Origin: an uncultured Bacteroidota bacterium
Lineage (GTDB): Bacteria; Bacteroidota; Bacteroidia; Bacteroidales; 4484-276
DNA: 37,775 bases
NCBI GenBank assembly: GCA_903944895.1
Contig: CAJATL010000265.1
Coordinates: forward strand, 1-37,775
Direction of reading: 5' to 3'
Under the pieces are notes generated by a model that was given only the letters and a program-made list of their open reading frames with translations, was not told the origin of the DNA and searched no databases. Made by a program: the position numbers and the translations under genes. Every line of letters starts with the position of its first letter. Position 1 is the first letter of the stretch. This document shows, in pieces, positions 16,972 through 24,562 of the stretch.

Positions 16972-17535
16972 TTACTCTTTGGGTTGTTCGAGCTGCTGTA
17001 GGTTTTCCATGCCTTTAATGTTCATCGATTTTGAAAGTTTGGCGATGGATTTCAGGTCAATATTACCGGTGATGCTGATAAATCCGGCTTCGTCTTCCTG
17101 GTTGATCAGGAGCAGCAGTTCTATGATAATTTTCCCATCTTTCCTGATCATAAATTTTACCGTTTCACCGCCTTCTTTAACTGTCATCAATTCGGTAAAG
17201 TTTTTAAGCTGAACTTCGTTTAATTGTCTTTTGAACTCAGCCAACACTGCCGGGTCTCCCTGTGCGCCTTCGGTAATGTCTTTGCTGTCGTACATCAACA
17301 CCCTGATGTATTCGAGACCATTGATAACCTGCTGCAATTCTTTGGTTTCAGGGTCGGTAGATTCCTCAGCAACTTCTGCAAAAAGGCTGAAAAGTTCTTT
17401 GGTTACATGCACGGTTGTGAATCCGTCTTTAGCCCCGTATTTTTCGAACAAATTGTCGGTGGGACTTTGTGCAAAGGTTTTGAAAGGCATCGAAACCAGT
17501 GCAATTGCTGCGATTGTTAAAATTAGATTTCTCAT
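16972..17535 (-). CDS. DUF4252 domain protein, exported
   Basis: A 187-aa protein with a signal peptide that is probably cut at TFA-Q23, giving an N-terminal Gln. The body matches DUF4252, seen in the LFEKYGAKDGFTTVHVTKELF segment at about residues 29-49. The family is restricted largely to Bacteroidota and is often encoded beside ECF sigma and anti-sigma genes, as here. It starts 12 bases after the anti-sigma-like gene, so it is the third gene of that operon. Its function is unknown; an extracytoplasmic sensor or effector of the sigma system is a reasonable guess. Confidence 0.85.
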   Translation of the reverse strand: MRNLILTIAAIALVSMPFKTFAQSPTDNLFEKYGAKDGFTTVHVTKELFSLFAEVAEESTDPETKELQQVINGLEYIRVLMYDSKDITEGAQGDPAVLAEFKRQLNEVQLKNFTELMTVKEGGETVKFMIRKDGKIIIELLLLINQEDEAGFISITGNIDLKSIAKLSKSMNIKGMENLQQLEQPKE

Positions 17536-17547
17536 TGTTGTAAGTTT

Positions 17548-18135
17548 TTATTGTTCTATAATAATATTGAATTTTGATAATTTTCTGATATTGTCCACCC
17601 CTGTTTGCATCTTCTCAACATTGTTGTTGACCTTGTTGATGCTTTGATTAAATTTTGAGATCTGTGAAATCCGGTCAGCGTTTTCCGTTATTTTTTCGAT
17701 TTGATGAAGAGGTTTTACGCCTGCATTAAATTTTCCGGAAACAAAGGCAAGTGTTTCTTTAGTCTGAAGATAGGCCAGTTGCGCTTCTTCGTTGGTATAT
17801 TTGGTTTTTATCGGGCTATTCTGGTTTTCATAAAAGAAACTGATCAGAAAAATAATACTGGCTGCCACCCCTGAAAAATAGTACCAGAATTTGCGGTGCC
17901 GATAAAAAGGAATCTTCCGCTTTTCGTTGATTTGACGGATAAATTCATCAGAAAAATCCGGGCTGAGTTTAACTTCCTTCTCTACTTCAAAATAGCCAAA
18001 CATGGCTGCCACAGGTTTCATTTCTTCAGGAAAATCACCGGAAGCAAAAAAGTCTTTCAACAGCCTTTCCTCCTCAATGGAAGTAAGTCCTTCAAAATAC
18101 TTTTCGATCAATATTTCAATCTCTTTGGTATTCAT
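17548..18135 (-). CDS. Putative anti-sigma factor, single-pass membrane protein
   Basis: A 195-aa protein with a cytoplasmic N-terminus of about 80 residues, one membrane helix at about 84-102, and a periplasmic C-terminal part that is Asn/Lys-rich with helical heptad character (130-190). The N-terminal LIEKYFEGLTSIEEERLL resembles the short helical start of Bacteroidota anti-sigma proteins. No zinc-binding HxxxCxxC motif is present. It overlaps the sigma gene by 20 bases, which implies translational coupling and supports the anti-sigma role. The role rests mainly on context and topology. Confidence 0.72.
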   Translation of the reverse strand: MNTKEIEILIEKYFEGLTSIEEERLLKDFFASGDFPEEMKPVAAMFGYFEVEKEVKLSPDFSDEFIRQINEKRKIPFYRHRKFWYYFSGVAASIIFLISFFYENQNSPIKTKYTNEEAQLAYLQTKETLAFVSGKFNAGVKPLHQIEKITENADRISQISKFNQSINKVNNNVEKMQTGVDNIRKLSKFNIIIEQ

Positions 18136-18631
18136 AATCGTGTTTTTTCATCATTTGTTCGCGAATTGCTTTTCGCGCCCTCGAAAGGTTAACCCGCACG
18201 GCGTTAAGATTCATCTCCAAAATCTCAGCAATTTCTTCAAATTCGAGGCCTTCCACATCGCGCATCTGGATAATCAAGCGCTGTTGTTCGGGCAGTAGCT
18301 GGATAAACCGGTGAACATTGCTTACATCCTCCTTTAATTCGATTAATTTTTGAGGAGAGTGATAATCAACCGGAGCGTTCCATTCGGTGAGTTCTGCTTT
18401 TTGGTGATGTTTCGATTTAATTTTATCGAGACACAGATTTTTAGTCATCACCATCGCAAAAGCTTCAATACTCCTGTAATTTTCAAGCTCATTTCTGCGC
18501 GCCCACAATCTGTAAAAGATCTCCTGAGTGACATCCTCCGACTCCTCGGTATCGTTTAAAATCCGGTGAGCCAACCTGAACAGTTTGTCTTTTATTGGTA
18601 AAACCCGATTTTTAAATTCTTCAGTTGTCAT
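18116..18631 (-). CDS. ECF sigma factor (sigma-70 family)
   Basis: Alternative RNA polymerase sigma factor of 171 aa. Region 2 (about residues 10-75) contains DVTQEIFYRLW, and region 4 (about 110-160) contains LPEQQRLIIQMRDVEGLEFEEIAEIL with the helix-turn-helix. The chosen start is ATG at 18631 (MTTEEFKNR). The frame stays open to 18814, but that extension runs through a heptanucleotide repeat and encodes Cys/Pro/Leu repeats unlike a sigma factor. It is the first gene of an operon with the anti-sigma-like and DUF4252 genes. The promoter it recognises cannot be read from this window. Confidence 0.93.
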   Translation of the reverse strand: MTTEEFKNRVLPIKDKLFRLAHRILNDTEESEDVTQEIFYRLWARRNELENYRSIEAFAMVMTKNLCLDKIKSKHHQKAELTEWNAPVDYHSPQKLIELKEDVSNVHRFIQLLPEQQRLIIQMRDVEGLEFEEIAEILEMNLNAVRVNLSRARKAIREQMMKKHDYEYQRD

Positions 18632-18665
18632 TCGGTGAGGAGACGAGTGATTAAAATTTTTATTA

Positions 18666-18673
18666 CAAAGGTG
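18666..18673 (-). promoter_or_regulatory. Possible promoter of the ECF sigma operon
   Basis: On the reverse strand CACCTTTG is one base off TAnnTTTG, 34 bases before the sigma start. A TTTC lies about 21 bases further upstream as a poor -33 candidate. The repeat array begins just beyond it. Confidence 0.3.
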
Positions 18674-18700
18674 GGGAGAATATTTTGGTTTGAAGAAAGA

Positions 18701-18777
18701 AGTCGGCAGTTGGCAGTTGGCAGTCGGCAGTGGGCAGTGGGCAGTCACCAGTAGGCAGTGGCCAGTCACCTGTTGGC
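18701..18777. repeat. Heptanucleotide array A (11 units)
   Basis: Eleven contiguous 7-base units with no phase slip. The consensus is AGTNGGC on the forward strand, or GCCNACT on the reverse strand. Variants include AGTCACC and TGTTGGC. It lies upstream of the ECF sigma promoter region. The bases from 18778 to 18836 contain no repeat and nothing else I recognise. Confidence 0.93.
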
Positions 18778-18836
18778 AGACTGACCTTTCATGCTTTTGG
18801 TTGACAGATTTCATTCAATATTTAGTTTACATGATG

Positions 18837-18934
18837 CTGACTCCTGACTTCTGACTTACGCCTTACGCCTTACGACTCCTGACTGCCGGCTGGCAACTGC
18901 CTACTCCTGACTCCTGACTTACGCCTTACGCCTT
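18837..18934. repeat. Heptanucleotide array B (14 units)
   Basis: Fourteen contiguous 7-base units in strict phase, of several classes: CTGACTC/CTGACTT, ACGCCTT, and units spelling ACTGCCN. The pattern CTGACTT-ACGCCTT-ACGCCTT occurs twice. It ends four bases before the stop codon of the LuxE-family gene. The ACTGCCN class is the one that forms array A, but on the opposite strand. Confidence 0.92.
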
Positions 18935-18938
18935 TTAA

Positions 18939-19928
18939 CTATAAAACCATCAGGTTGCAGCCTCTTACATCGGAATTATCGAAGCGCCCGACGACCTCAA
19001 AAGGCCCGTCTTTATAGGCTTTCCCCAAATCCTGAGTGGCAATAAAACAACACGAATCAAGATTGGCCAGATCGATAATATTTATTCCACCAGTTTTTCC
19101 AGGCATCAATAAAGTCAACGGGTCGTTTACATCACGAATAAGTATTTTCATCCAGGGAGGCGGATAAAAAAATCCACTTCCGGTAGAATATGCCTGCGAA
19201 AAAAGTTCGGTCATGCCATATTCCGAATGGATTTCGGAAATACTAAAACCTTCACTGAGTTGTTGATGTAATTCCTTACGAACCATTTCACGTCGCCGGC
19301 CCTTCATACCGCCGGTTTCGAGGATGATTGCGTGTTGAAGGATGAAGTTGTGGTTTTCGATGAAATCGAGTAAGGCAAAACTAACGCCGATCAATAATAC
19401 TTTTTGCCCTAATGAATCGAGCTGGTGGAGTTTCCCGGCTAAATTCAGATGTTCATCCAGATAAAAGCCGCTATCGGGATGGCCGCTTTTTTTTATCAAA
19501 TCGCTAACCATGTAAACCAGCGACGAATCATTTCTTTCGAGATAGGAGGGAAGCAAAGCCAAAATACAGTAGTCGGTAACTTTTCCATAAACCCGTTCGA
19601 AGGACTTTGAAAAACTTTGTTCGTACAACTCCAAATCAGCGTAATAATGTCTGCTGGTAAGCTTTCCCGTGGTTCCGCTGCTCGAAAAAAAACCGGCCGC
19701 TTTTTCAATTCCTGAGGTAACCTGGTGACTTTTAAAAAAGTCGATCGGCAAAAACGGGATCTTAAGATAATGATCGACCTTGCTGATTTTTACATTGAGT
19801 TTATCAACAAATTGGTGGTAAACAACATTGTTTTGATATTGATAACGAAATATTCCGAGCGCCAGTTCGTTGAAACTATCGTCAGAATTTATCTGAAAAA
19901 TTTGCTGGATAAAAGTATTTCTGTTCAT
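18939..19928 (-). CDS. LuxE/PaaK-family acyl-protein synthetase
   Basis: Adenylate-forming enzyme related to LuxE, which activates a fatty acid and passes it to a protein or carrier. The adenylation signature SSSGTTGKLTSRHYY lies around residues 82-96 and a motif SEYGMTELFSQAYS around 234-247, typical of this branch. At 329 aa it is the short LuxE-like form. I start it at ATG 19928; the frame continues six codons to a TTG at 19946, which is less likely. No luxCD or other lux genes are present, so luminescence is not implied. Its ATG is only 18 bases from the ATG of the divergent lipoprotein gene. Substrate unknown. Confidence 0.85.
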   Translation of the reverse strand: MNRNTFIQQIFQINSDDSFNELALGIFRYQYQNNVVYHQFVDKLNVKISKVDHYLKIPFLPIDFFKSHQVTSGIEKAAGFFSSSGTTGKLTSRHYYADLELYEQSFSKSFERVYGKVTDYCILALLPSYLERNDSSLVYMVSDLIKKSGHPDSGFYLDEHLNLAGKLHQLDSLGQKVLLIGVSFALLDFIENHNFILQHAIILETGGMKGRRREMVRKELHQQLSEGFSISEIHSEYGMTELFSQAYSTGSGFFYPPPWMKILIRDVNDPLTLLMPGKTGGINIIDLANLDSCCFIATQDLGKAYKDGPFEVVGRFDNSDVRGCNLMVL

Positions 19929-19946
19929 TTCAGGTATTTGAATCAA

Positions 19947-20465
19947 ATGAAAAAAACGATTGTAAATATAGGTGTTTTGCTGATTGTAGCAGTTACATTT
20001 TTGGTGTCCTGCAAAGAATCAGAGGAATATCCGCCAATACCCACACTGGAGTTTTCAGGATTTACCATGTATCGCACACTTGCCGACGTTGATTCGTTTG
20101 GAATTATGCTTCTGAGTTACACCGATGGTGATGGTGACCTCGGCCTGCAACCGTTTGATCAATCAGTAAATTTTTTCGTTTCTTACTATAAAATGGTAAA
20201 TGGTCAGTTGAAAATCGGTACACGCTACAATCCAACAACCGGTGAAATCGATACCATTAACTTTAATGCCCGCATTCCTTATCTGGCTCCCCCCAACTAT
20301 AAAGGCTGGATTAAAGGAACTATCGAAGATACCATCAACCCCATCAGCGATCCAACCTCCGGCAAAACTTATGACACCATCATGTTTAAAGCCTGCATCA
20401 TCGACAGGGCCGGAAATAAAAGCGATACGGTTTCTACTCCGTTAATTCTTGTTAAAAATCAGTAA
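19947..20465 (+). CDS. Lipoprotein of unknown function
   Basis: A 172-aa predicted lipoprotein with signal sequence and lipobox FLVS-C22. The mature part starts with acidic residues and is beta-rich, with a DGDGDLG motif at about residues 56-62 that could bind calcium. The last third (KACIIDRAGNKSDTVSTPL) resembles an Ig-like strand pair. Similar small lipoproteins are common in Bacteroidales, but I cannot assign a function. The frame is open back to 19725, inside the opposite gene; the signal peptide and lipobox fix the start at 19947. Its promoter must lie inside the divergent LuxE-family gene. Confidence 0.8.
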   Translation: MKKTIVNIGVLLIVAVTFLVSCKESEEYPPIPTLEFSGFTMYRTLADVDSFGIMLLSYTDGDGDLGLQPFDQSVNFFVSYYKMVNGQLKIGTRYNPTTGEIDTINFNARIPYLAPPNYKGWIKGTIEDTINPISDPTSGKTYDTIMFKACIIDRAGNKSDTVSTPLILVKNQ

Positions 20466-20516
20466 ATTAGCAAGTTTTAAACCTTTCCGGTATTTTAAAA
20501 ATTAAATTTGAAAGTC

Positions 20517-20544
20517 GATAATATCAGCGGTAAGTTTACTTTTG
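20517..20544 (+). promoter_or_regulatory. Bacteroidota promoter for mrdA-rodA
   Basis: TTTG at 20517-20520 and TACTTTTG at 20537-20544 match the -33 and -7 elements with a 16-base spacer, slightly short of the usual range. A small hairpin (CCAT-TTTC-ATGG) follows at 20550-20561. The PBP2 start is 35 bases downstream of the -7 element. Confidence 0.55.
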
Positions 20545-20579
20545 CTGCGCCATTTTCATGGGGAAGAAGAAAAATTTAG

Positions 20580-22403
20580 ATGATAGAAAATAAAGCATAC
20601 GAGGGTAGAAAAATTGTTATTATTGGCATCATTATCGTAATTGGGATGATTTTCGCCGCAAGGCTTTTTTATATCCAGGTGATTAACGATAAATACGTTC
20701 TTTCGGCCAACAACAATGTTTTGCGCTATATTACCCAATATCCCGCACGAGGCCTGGTTTACGACAGAACCGGAAAACTGATGGTTTTCAATGAAGCCGC
20801 TTATGACCTCATGGTTGTTCCAAAACTGGTAAAAAACATCGACACACTTCAATTTTGCAGGCTGATAGGAATCGATAAAGAAGCCTTTATCAAAAAGATG
20901 AAAAAAGCCAGGAATTATTCGCCTTACAAGGCCTCTATTTTTGAAGAACAGATTTCGAAAGAACATTACGGCTACATCGAGGAAAAGCTTTTCAAATATC
21001 CGGGTTTCTGGGTTCAGCCACGTACCCTGCGCAAATATCCAATACCTGCTGCAGCCCATTCGCTGGGCTACATTGGCGAAGTAAGCCCGATGGAAATTGA
21101 AGCAAATCCTTATTACGCCATTGGCGATTACATCGGAAAAAGTGGAATCGAAAAAGCTTATGAAACCGAATTGCGCGGAAAAAAAGGTTTAAAAATCAGC
21201 ATGGTCGATGTTTTTAACCGCGAAAAAGGAAGTTACCAAAATGGTATTTACGATACCTTGCCCTTGGCCGGAAATGACCTTTACGTTTCCCTCGACGTCG
21301 AATTGCAGGCTTATGGCGAAAAACTGATGCAAAACAAAAAGGGAAGTATTGTAGCCATCGAACCTTCAACCGGCGAAATTCTTGCACTTATCTCAAGCCC
21401 AACCTATGACCCGAATTTACTGATTGGAAGGATTCGAAGTAAAAATTATAACGAACTCTATGCCGACAGCCTTAAACCGCTTTTCAACAGGGCTTTGCTG
21501 GCGATGTATCCTCCGGGATCGACCTTTAAAACAGTTGAAGCTCCTATTGCACTGCAGGAAGGTGTGGTAACTCCTGCAACAACTTTCTCATGCGGCGGAG
21601 TAACAGCATCACCCATCAAATGCAGCCACAACCATTATTCGCCACTCAATCTTATCGAAGCCATCGAACAATCGTGCAATCCTTATTACTGGAATGTTTT
21701 TCGAAAAATTATCGAAAATAAAAAGTACGCCAATACCCGTGAAGCTTACATCAACTGGAAAAGTTATGTGAATAGTTTTAACCTGGGAATGACCTTTAAT
21801 ACCGACCTTAACATCGAGCGGAGCGGCAACGTGCCTGCCCCTGAATATTATGATAAATATTTTGGGAAAGGTCAGTGGCGCAGCATGACCATCAGGTCAC
21901 TTTCGATCGGACAGGGTGAATTACTTGTTACACCTTTGCAGCTTTGTAATGTGGTAGCAATTATTGCAAACCGCGGATATTATTACCCGCCTCACCTGGT
22001 TCGGGCCGTGTCAAGAAACAAGGTACGTGAGGTAAAGGAATACGAAAAGAAGTTTACGAAAGTAGAACCCGGAAACTTTGAGCCTGTTGTCGAAGGTATG
22101 TATCTGGCTTATAATGGTTCGCACGGGACAGCACGCAGGTACAAAATGGATTCGATAGTGATGTGCGGAAAAACCGGAACTGTTCAAAATCCCCATGGCG
22201 AAAACCATTCGCTGTTTATCGCTTTTGCACCCAGAGATAATCCAAGAATTGCCATTGCTGTGGTTGTCGAAAATGCCGGATATGGCTCGGCTTACGGCAC
22301 ACCCATTGCCACTTTGATGATGGCGAAATATTTGCTTCGGGAATTTGAACGGCCTACCTATGAAGAAGAGATGTTTAACGCCAGCTTAATTTCACGATAT
22401 TGA
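20580..22403 (+). CDS. mrdA: Penicillin-binding protein 2 (elongasome transpeptidase)
   Basis: Class B PBP that cross-links peptidoglycan during cell elongation. One N-terminal membrane helix (about residues 10-32) is followed by the dimerisation region with RGLVYDRTGK, and then the transpeptidase domain. Active-site motifs are S314-xx-K317 in PPGSTFK, S365-C-N367 and K531-T-G533. Length, 607 aa, is normal. RodA overlaps its last 4 bases, so the pair is translationally coupled. The mreBCD genes often found upstream in the phylum are absent here; lipoprotein and acyl-protein synthetase genes take that position. Confidence 0.95.
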   Translation: MIENKAYEGRKIVIIGIIIVIGMIFAARLFYIQVINDKYVLSANNNVLRYITQYPARGLVYDRTGKLMVFNEAAYDLMVVPKLVKNIDTLQFCRLIGIDKEAFIKKMKKARNYSPYKASIFEEQISKEHYGYIEEKLFKYPGFWVQPRTLRKYPIPAAAHSLGYIGEVSPMEIEANPYYAIGDYIGKSGIEKAYETELRGKKGLKISMVDVFNREKGSYQNGIYDTLPLAGNDLYVSLDVELQAYGEKLMQNKKGSIVAIEPSTGEILALISSPTYDPNLLIGRIRSKNYNELYADSLKPLFNRALLAMYPPGSTFKTVEAPIALQEGVVTPATTFSCGGVTASPIKCSHNHYSPLNLIEAIEQSCNPYYWNVFRKIIENKKYANTREAYINWKSYVNSFNLGMTFNTDLNIERSGNVPAPEYYDKYFGKGQWRSMTIRSLSIGQGELLVTPLQLCNVVAIIANRGYYYPPHLVRAVSRNKVREVKEYEKKFTKVEPGNFEPVVEGMYLAYNGSHGTARRYKMDSIVMCGKTGTVQNPHGENHSLFIAFAPRDNPRIAIAVVVENAGYGSAYGTPIATLMMAKYLLREFERPTYEEEMFNASLISRY

Positions 22404-23656
22404 ACCCGAAAACAAACATATTTCAGAATATCGACTGGCGGATGGTTTCATTATACCTCGCCCTGGTTCTTGTTGGATGGATCAGCATTTATTCGGCCAT
22501 TTACGACGAAAATCATCAGAGTATTTTCGACATGTCGCAGGGTTATGGTAAACAGATGGTCTGGATAGTAACTGCGCTTTTTCTGGCATTGGTAATTATC
22601 CTCACCGATTTTAAATTTTTCTCTGCTTTTGCTTTCCCGATCTACTTTTTCATGATATTAATCCTGATTGCTGTGTTGATATTTGGCTCCACAATCAGTG
22701 GTTCAAAATCATGGTTTCAGATAGGATCAGTTTCACTTCAACCTGCTGAATTTGCTAAGTTTGCCACCAATCTTGCCATTGCAAAATACCTGAGCACGCT
22801 TAATGTCAACTTCAAACAATTTAAATCGGTAGGCAAAATGCTGATCATCCTGCTTTTGCCTTCACTCCTGATATTTCTTCAAAACGACACCGGTTCGGCC
22901 ATTGTTTATGTAGCTTTTATTTTTGTGTTTTACCGTGAGGGCATGCCTGGCGCCATCCTGATTATTGGTCTGATTTCGGTTGTGCTTTTTATTATGACCC
23001 TTCTCCTGAACCCGGTTGCTGTGATTATCACATTGTTTGTCATCTGCATTTTACTTGTTTTCTTTATGAAGAGGAATCTTCAGAACCTGGTCATCCTTTT
23101 CGGGATGTTTTTAATTATGTCGGCTTTTATCCTGAGTGTAAATTATGCTTTTGATAACGCCCTGGAACAGCATCACCGCACCAGGATAAATGTACTGCTT
23201 GGGATCGAAACCGATTTGAAAGGTGCCGGTTACAATGTGAACCAATCGTTGATTGCCATTGGATCGGGAGGATTAACAGGAAAAGGTTTTCTTAATGGAA
23301 CGCAAACAAAATACAATTTTGTCCCTGAGCAAAGCACCGATTTTATTTTTTGCACGGTTGGTGAAGAATGGGGATTTGCAGGAAGCATTGTTATTGTGGG
23401 ACTTTTTATTGCCCTGCTGATCAGGATTATTATTGTTGCAGAGCGACAGCGGTCAAATTTCGCCAGGATTTATGGGTATGGAGTGGCCTCGATTCTCTTT
23501 TTCCATTTTGCGGTAAACATTGCCATGACGCTTGGTTTGTTTCCGGTTATCGGCATTCCGCTGCCTTTTGTCAGCTACGGCGGATCTTCGTTATGGGCGT
23601 TTACAATTTTACTTTTTATCTTTATCAAACTTGATTCGTACCGATTGAATGCCTGA
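22400..23656 (+). CDS. rodA: Rod-shape-determining protein RodA (SEDS glycosyltransferase)
   Basis: Polytopic SEDS-family peptidoglycan polymerase, partner of PBP2. About ten membrane helices are seen. Family signatures include KSWFQIGSVSLQPAEFAK around residue 98, the NDTGSA segment with the catalytic-type Asp, and the C-terminal GIPLPFVSYGGSSL. The start is a TTG at 22400 whose last two bases open the PBP2 stop (overlap TTGA). The next ATG (codon 15) would remove the IDW segment that RodA homologues in this phylum keep, so TTG is preferred. It ends 36 bases before the end of a convergent gene. Confidence 0.94.
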   Translation: MNPKTNIFQNIDWRMVSLYLALVLVGWISIYSAIYDENHQSIFDMSQGYGKQMVWIVTALFLALVIILTDFKFFSAFAFPIYFFMILILIAVLIFGSTISGSKSWFQIGSVSLQPAEFAKFATNLAIAKYLSTLNVNFKQFKSVGKMLIILLLPSLLIFLQNDTGSAIVYVAFIFVFYREGMPGAILIIGLISVVLFIMTLLLNPVAVIITLFVICILLVFFMKRNLQNLVILFGMFLIMSAFILSVNYAFDNALEQHHRTRINVLLGIETDLKGAGYNVNQSLIAIGSGGLTGKGFLNGTQTKYNFVPEQSTDFIFCTVGEEWGFAGSIVIVGLFIALLIRIIIVAERQRSNFARIYGYGVASILFFHFAVNIAMTLGLFPVIGIPLPFVSYGGSSLWAFTILLFIFIKLDSYRLNA

Positions 23657-23692
23657 TAAACCAGGATAACAAATGTTTTTGTCTGATGATTA

Positions 23693-24502
23693 TCAGCGTT
23701 TCAATTGCGCAGTAACCGGATGAGCAAGTCCCGAATATTTTATCAGCTCCATTTTGACCGACCCAACAATTACAGCAGATTTTGCAAGAACCGGCAGTTT
23801 GTTTTCATCGTCGGTAACCCAAAGTGTCATGGGGTAAGGATTTCCAAAAACCTCTCCGGTAGCTACCATCGGTTTAAAGGCAAGGCAATTAAAAACTCCA
23901 AGGGAGGTTTCAACGACTTCACGACCCTGAAATTGAATGACCGAAACATAGGCCGAATCGTCTAAAAAAAAATTTATCGAAAAATTCTGTCCTTCTTTGG
24001 CATCCGAGAAATCAATGGTGCGGGCATAATAAACAGCCGAAATAATATCCTGAATAAATGGCTCGACGAATTGCGTTTTTTTGCGGCTTTGGGCAGTGCC
24101 GTTTTCATGATCAAAAATTACATCATCATCTTTAACATAACTCCCTTCGCGGGTACGTCGCACAAAAAGGTGGGGAACCAATGCCAGCTTGTCGACATAA
24201 GATTCGAAACGATCGCGAACCGGGAAAAAAAGATCAAAAGTCCGTGTTGATTTACCCACTCCAATAATTTGATAAACTTCGCGATCTTTAAATTTTCTGC
24301 CCGAATTTTTAACTTCAATTGTTGCAGTGCCTGCATTAACTTTCCCGGTAAACATCGCATCGTAATAAACGCTGAATTTGAGTTTTTCTCCTGTAATAAA
24401 GGCGTTATTTTCGACAGTACGGTATTTAAATTCCTGCGCAACAATGGTATGTTGTAGCGAAAAACACACCAGCAGAACTATGAAATGCAGTTTAATTTTC
24501 AT
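23693..24502 (-). CDS. DUF3108 domain protein, exported
   Basis: A 269-aa exported protein. The signal peptide is likely cut at TIVA-Q23, again leaving Gln at the N-terminus. The body matches DUF3108, a beta-rich periplasmic family, with the LKFSVYYDAMFTGKVNAG start (about 40-57) and a GEVFGNPYPMTLWVTDDENKLPV strand pair near the end. No catalytic residues are known for the family. I start it at the ATG at 24502; a TTG one codon earlier is possible. LeuS lies 60 bases downstream in the same direction on the reverse strand's far side, running away from a separate start. Confidence 0.82.
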   Translation of the reverse strand: MKIKLHFIVLLVCFSLQHTIVAQEFKYRTVENNAFITGEKLKFSVYYDAMFTGKVNAGTATIEVKNSGRKFKDREVYQIIGVGKSTRTFDLFFPVRDRFESYVDKLALVPHLFVRRTREGSYVKDDDVIFDHENGTAQSRKKTQFVEPFIQDIISAVYYARTIDFSDAKEGQNFSINFFLDDSAYVSVIQFQGREVVETSLGVFNCLAFKPMVATGEVFGNPYPMTLWVTDDENKLPVLAKSAVIVGSVKMELIKYSGLAHPVTAQLKR

Positions 24503-24562
24503 CAAATGATTTTTCTGGACTTTGATATGAAAGAAACTGTTTATTCAATCAAAAATTGTAAA

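Noticed and set aside
18632-18814. 61-codon N-terminal extension of the ECF sigma gene
   Set aside because: It is the translation of heptanucleotide array A and flanking bases, and sigma similarity starts only at MTTEEFKNR (18631).
18701-18934. CRISPR array
   Set aside because: Units are 7 bases long without spacers, and no cas genes are present.
18939-19928. Part of a bioluminescence operon
   Set aside because: Only a LuxE-like synthetase is present; luxA, B, C and D are absent.
19725-19946. N-terminal extension of the forward lipoprotein frame
   Set aside because: It lies inside the opposite LuxE-family gene, and a signal peptide with lipobox begins at 19947.
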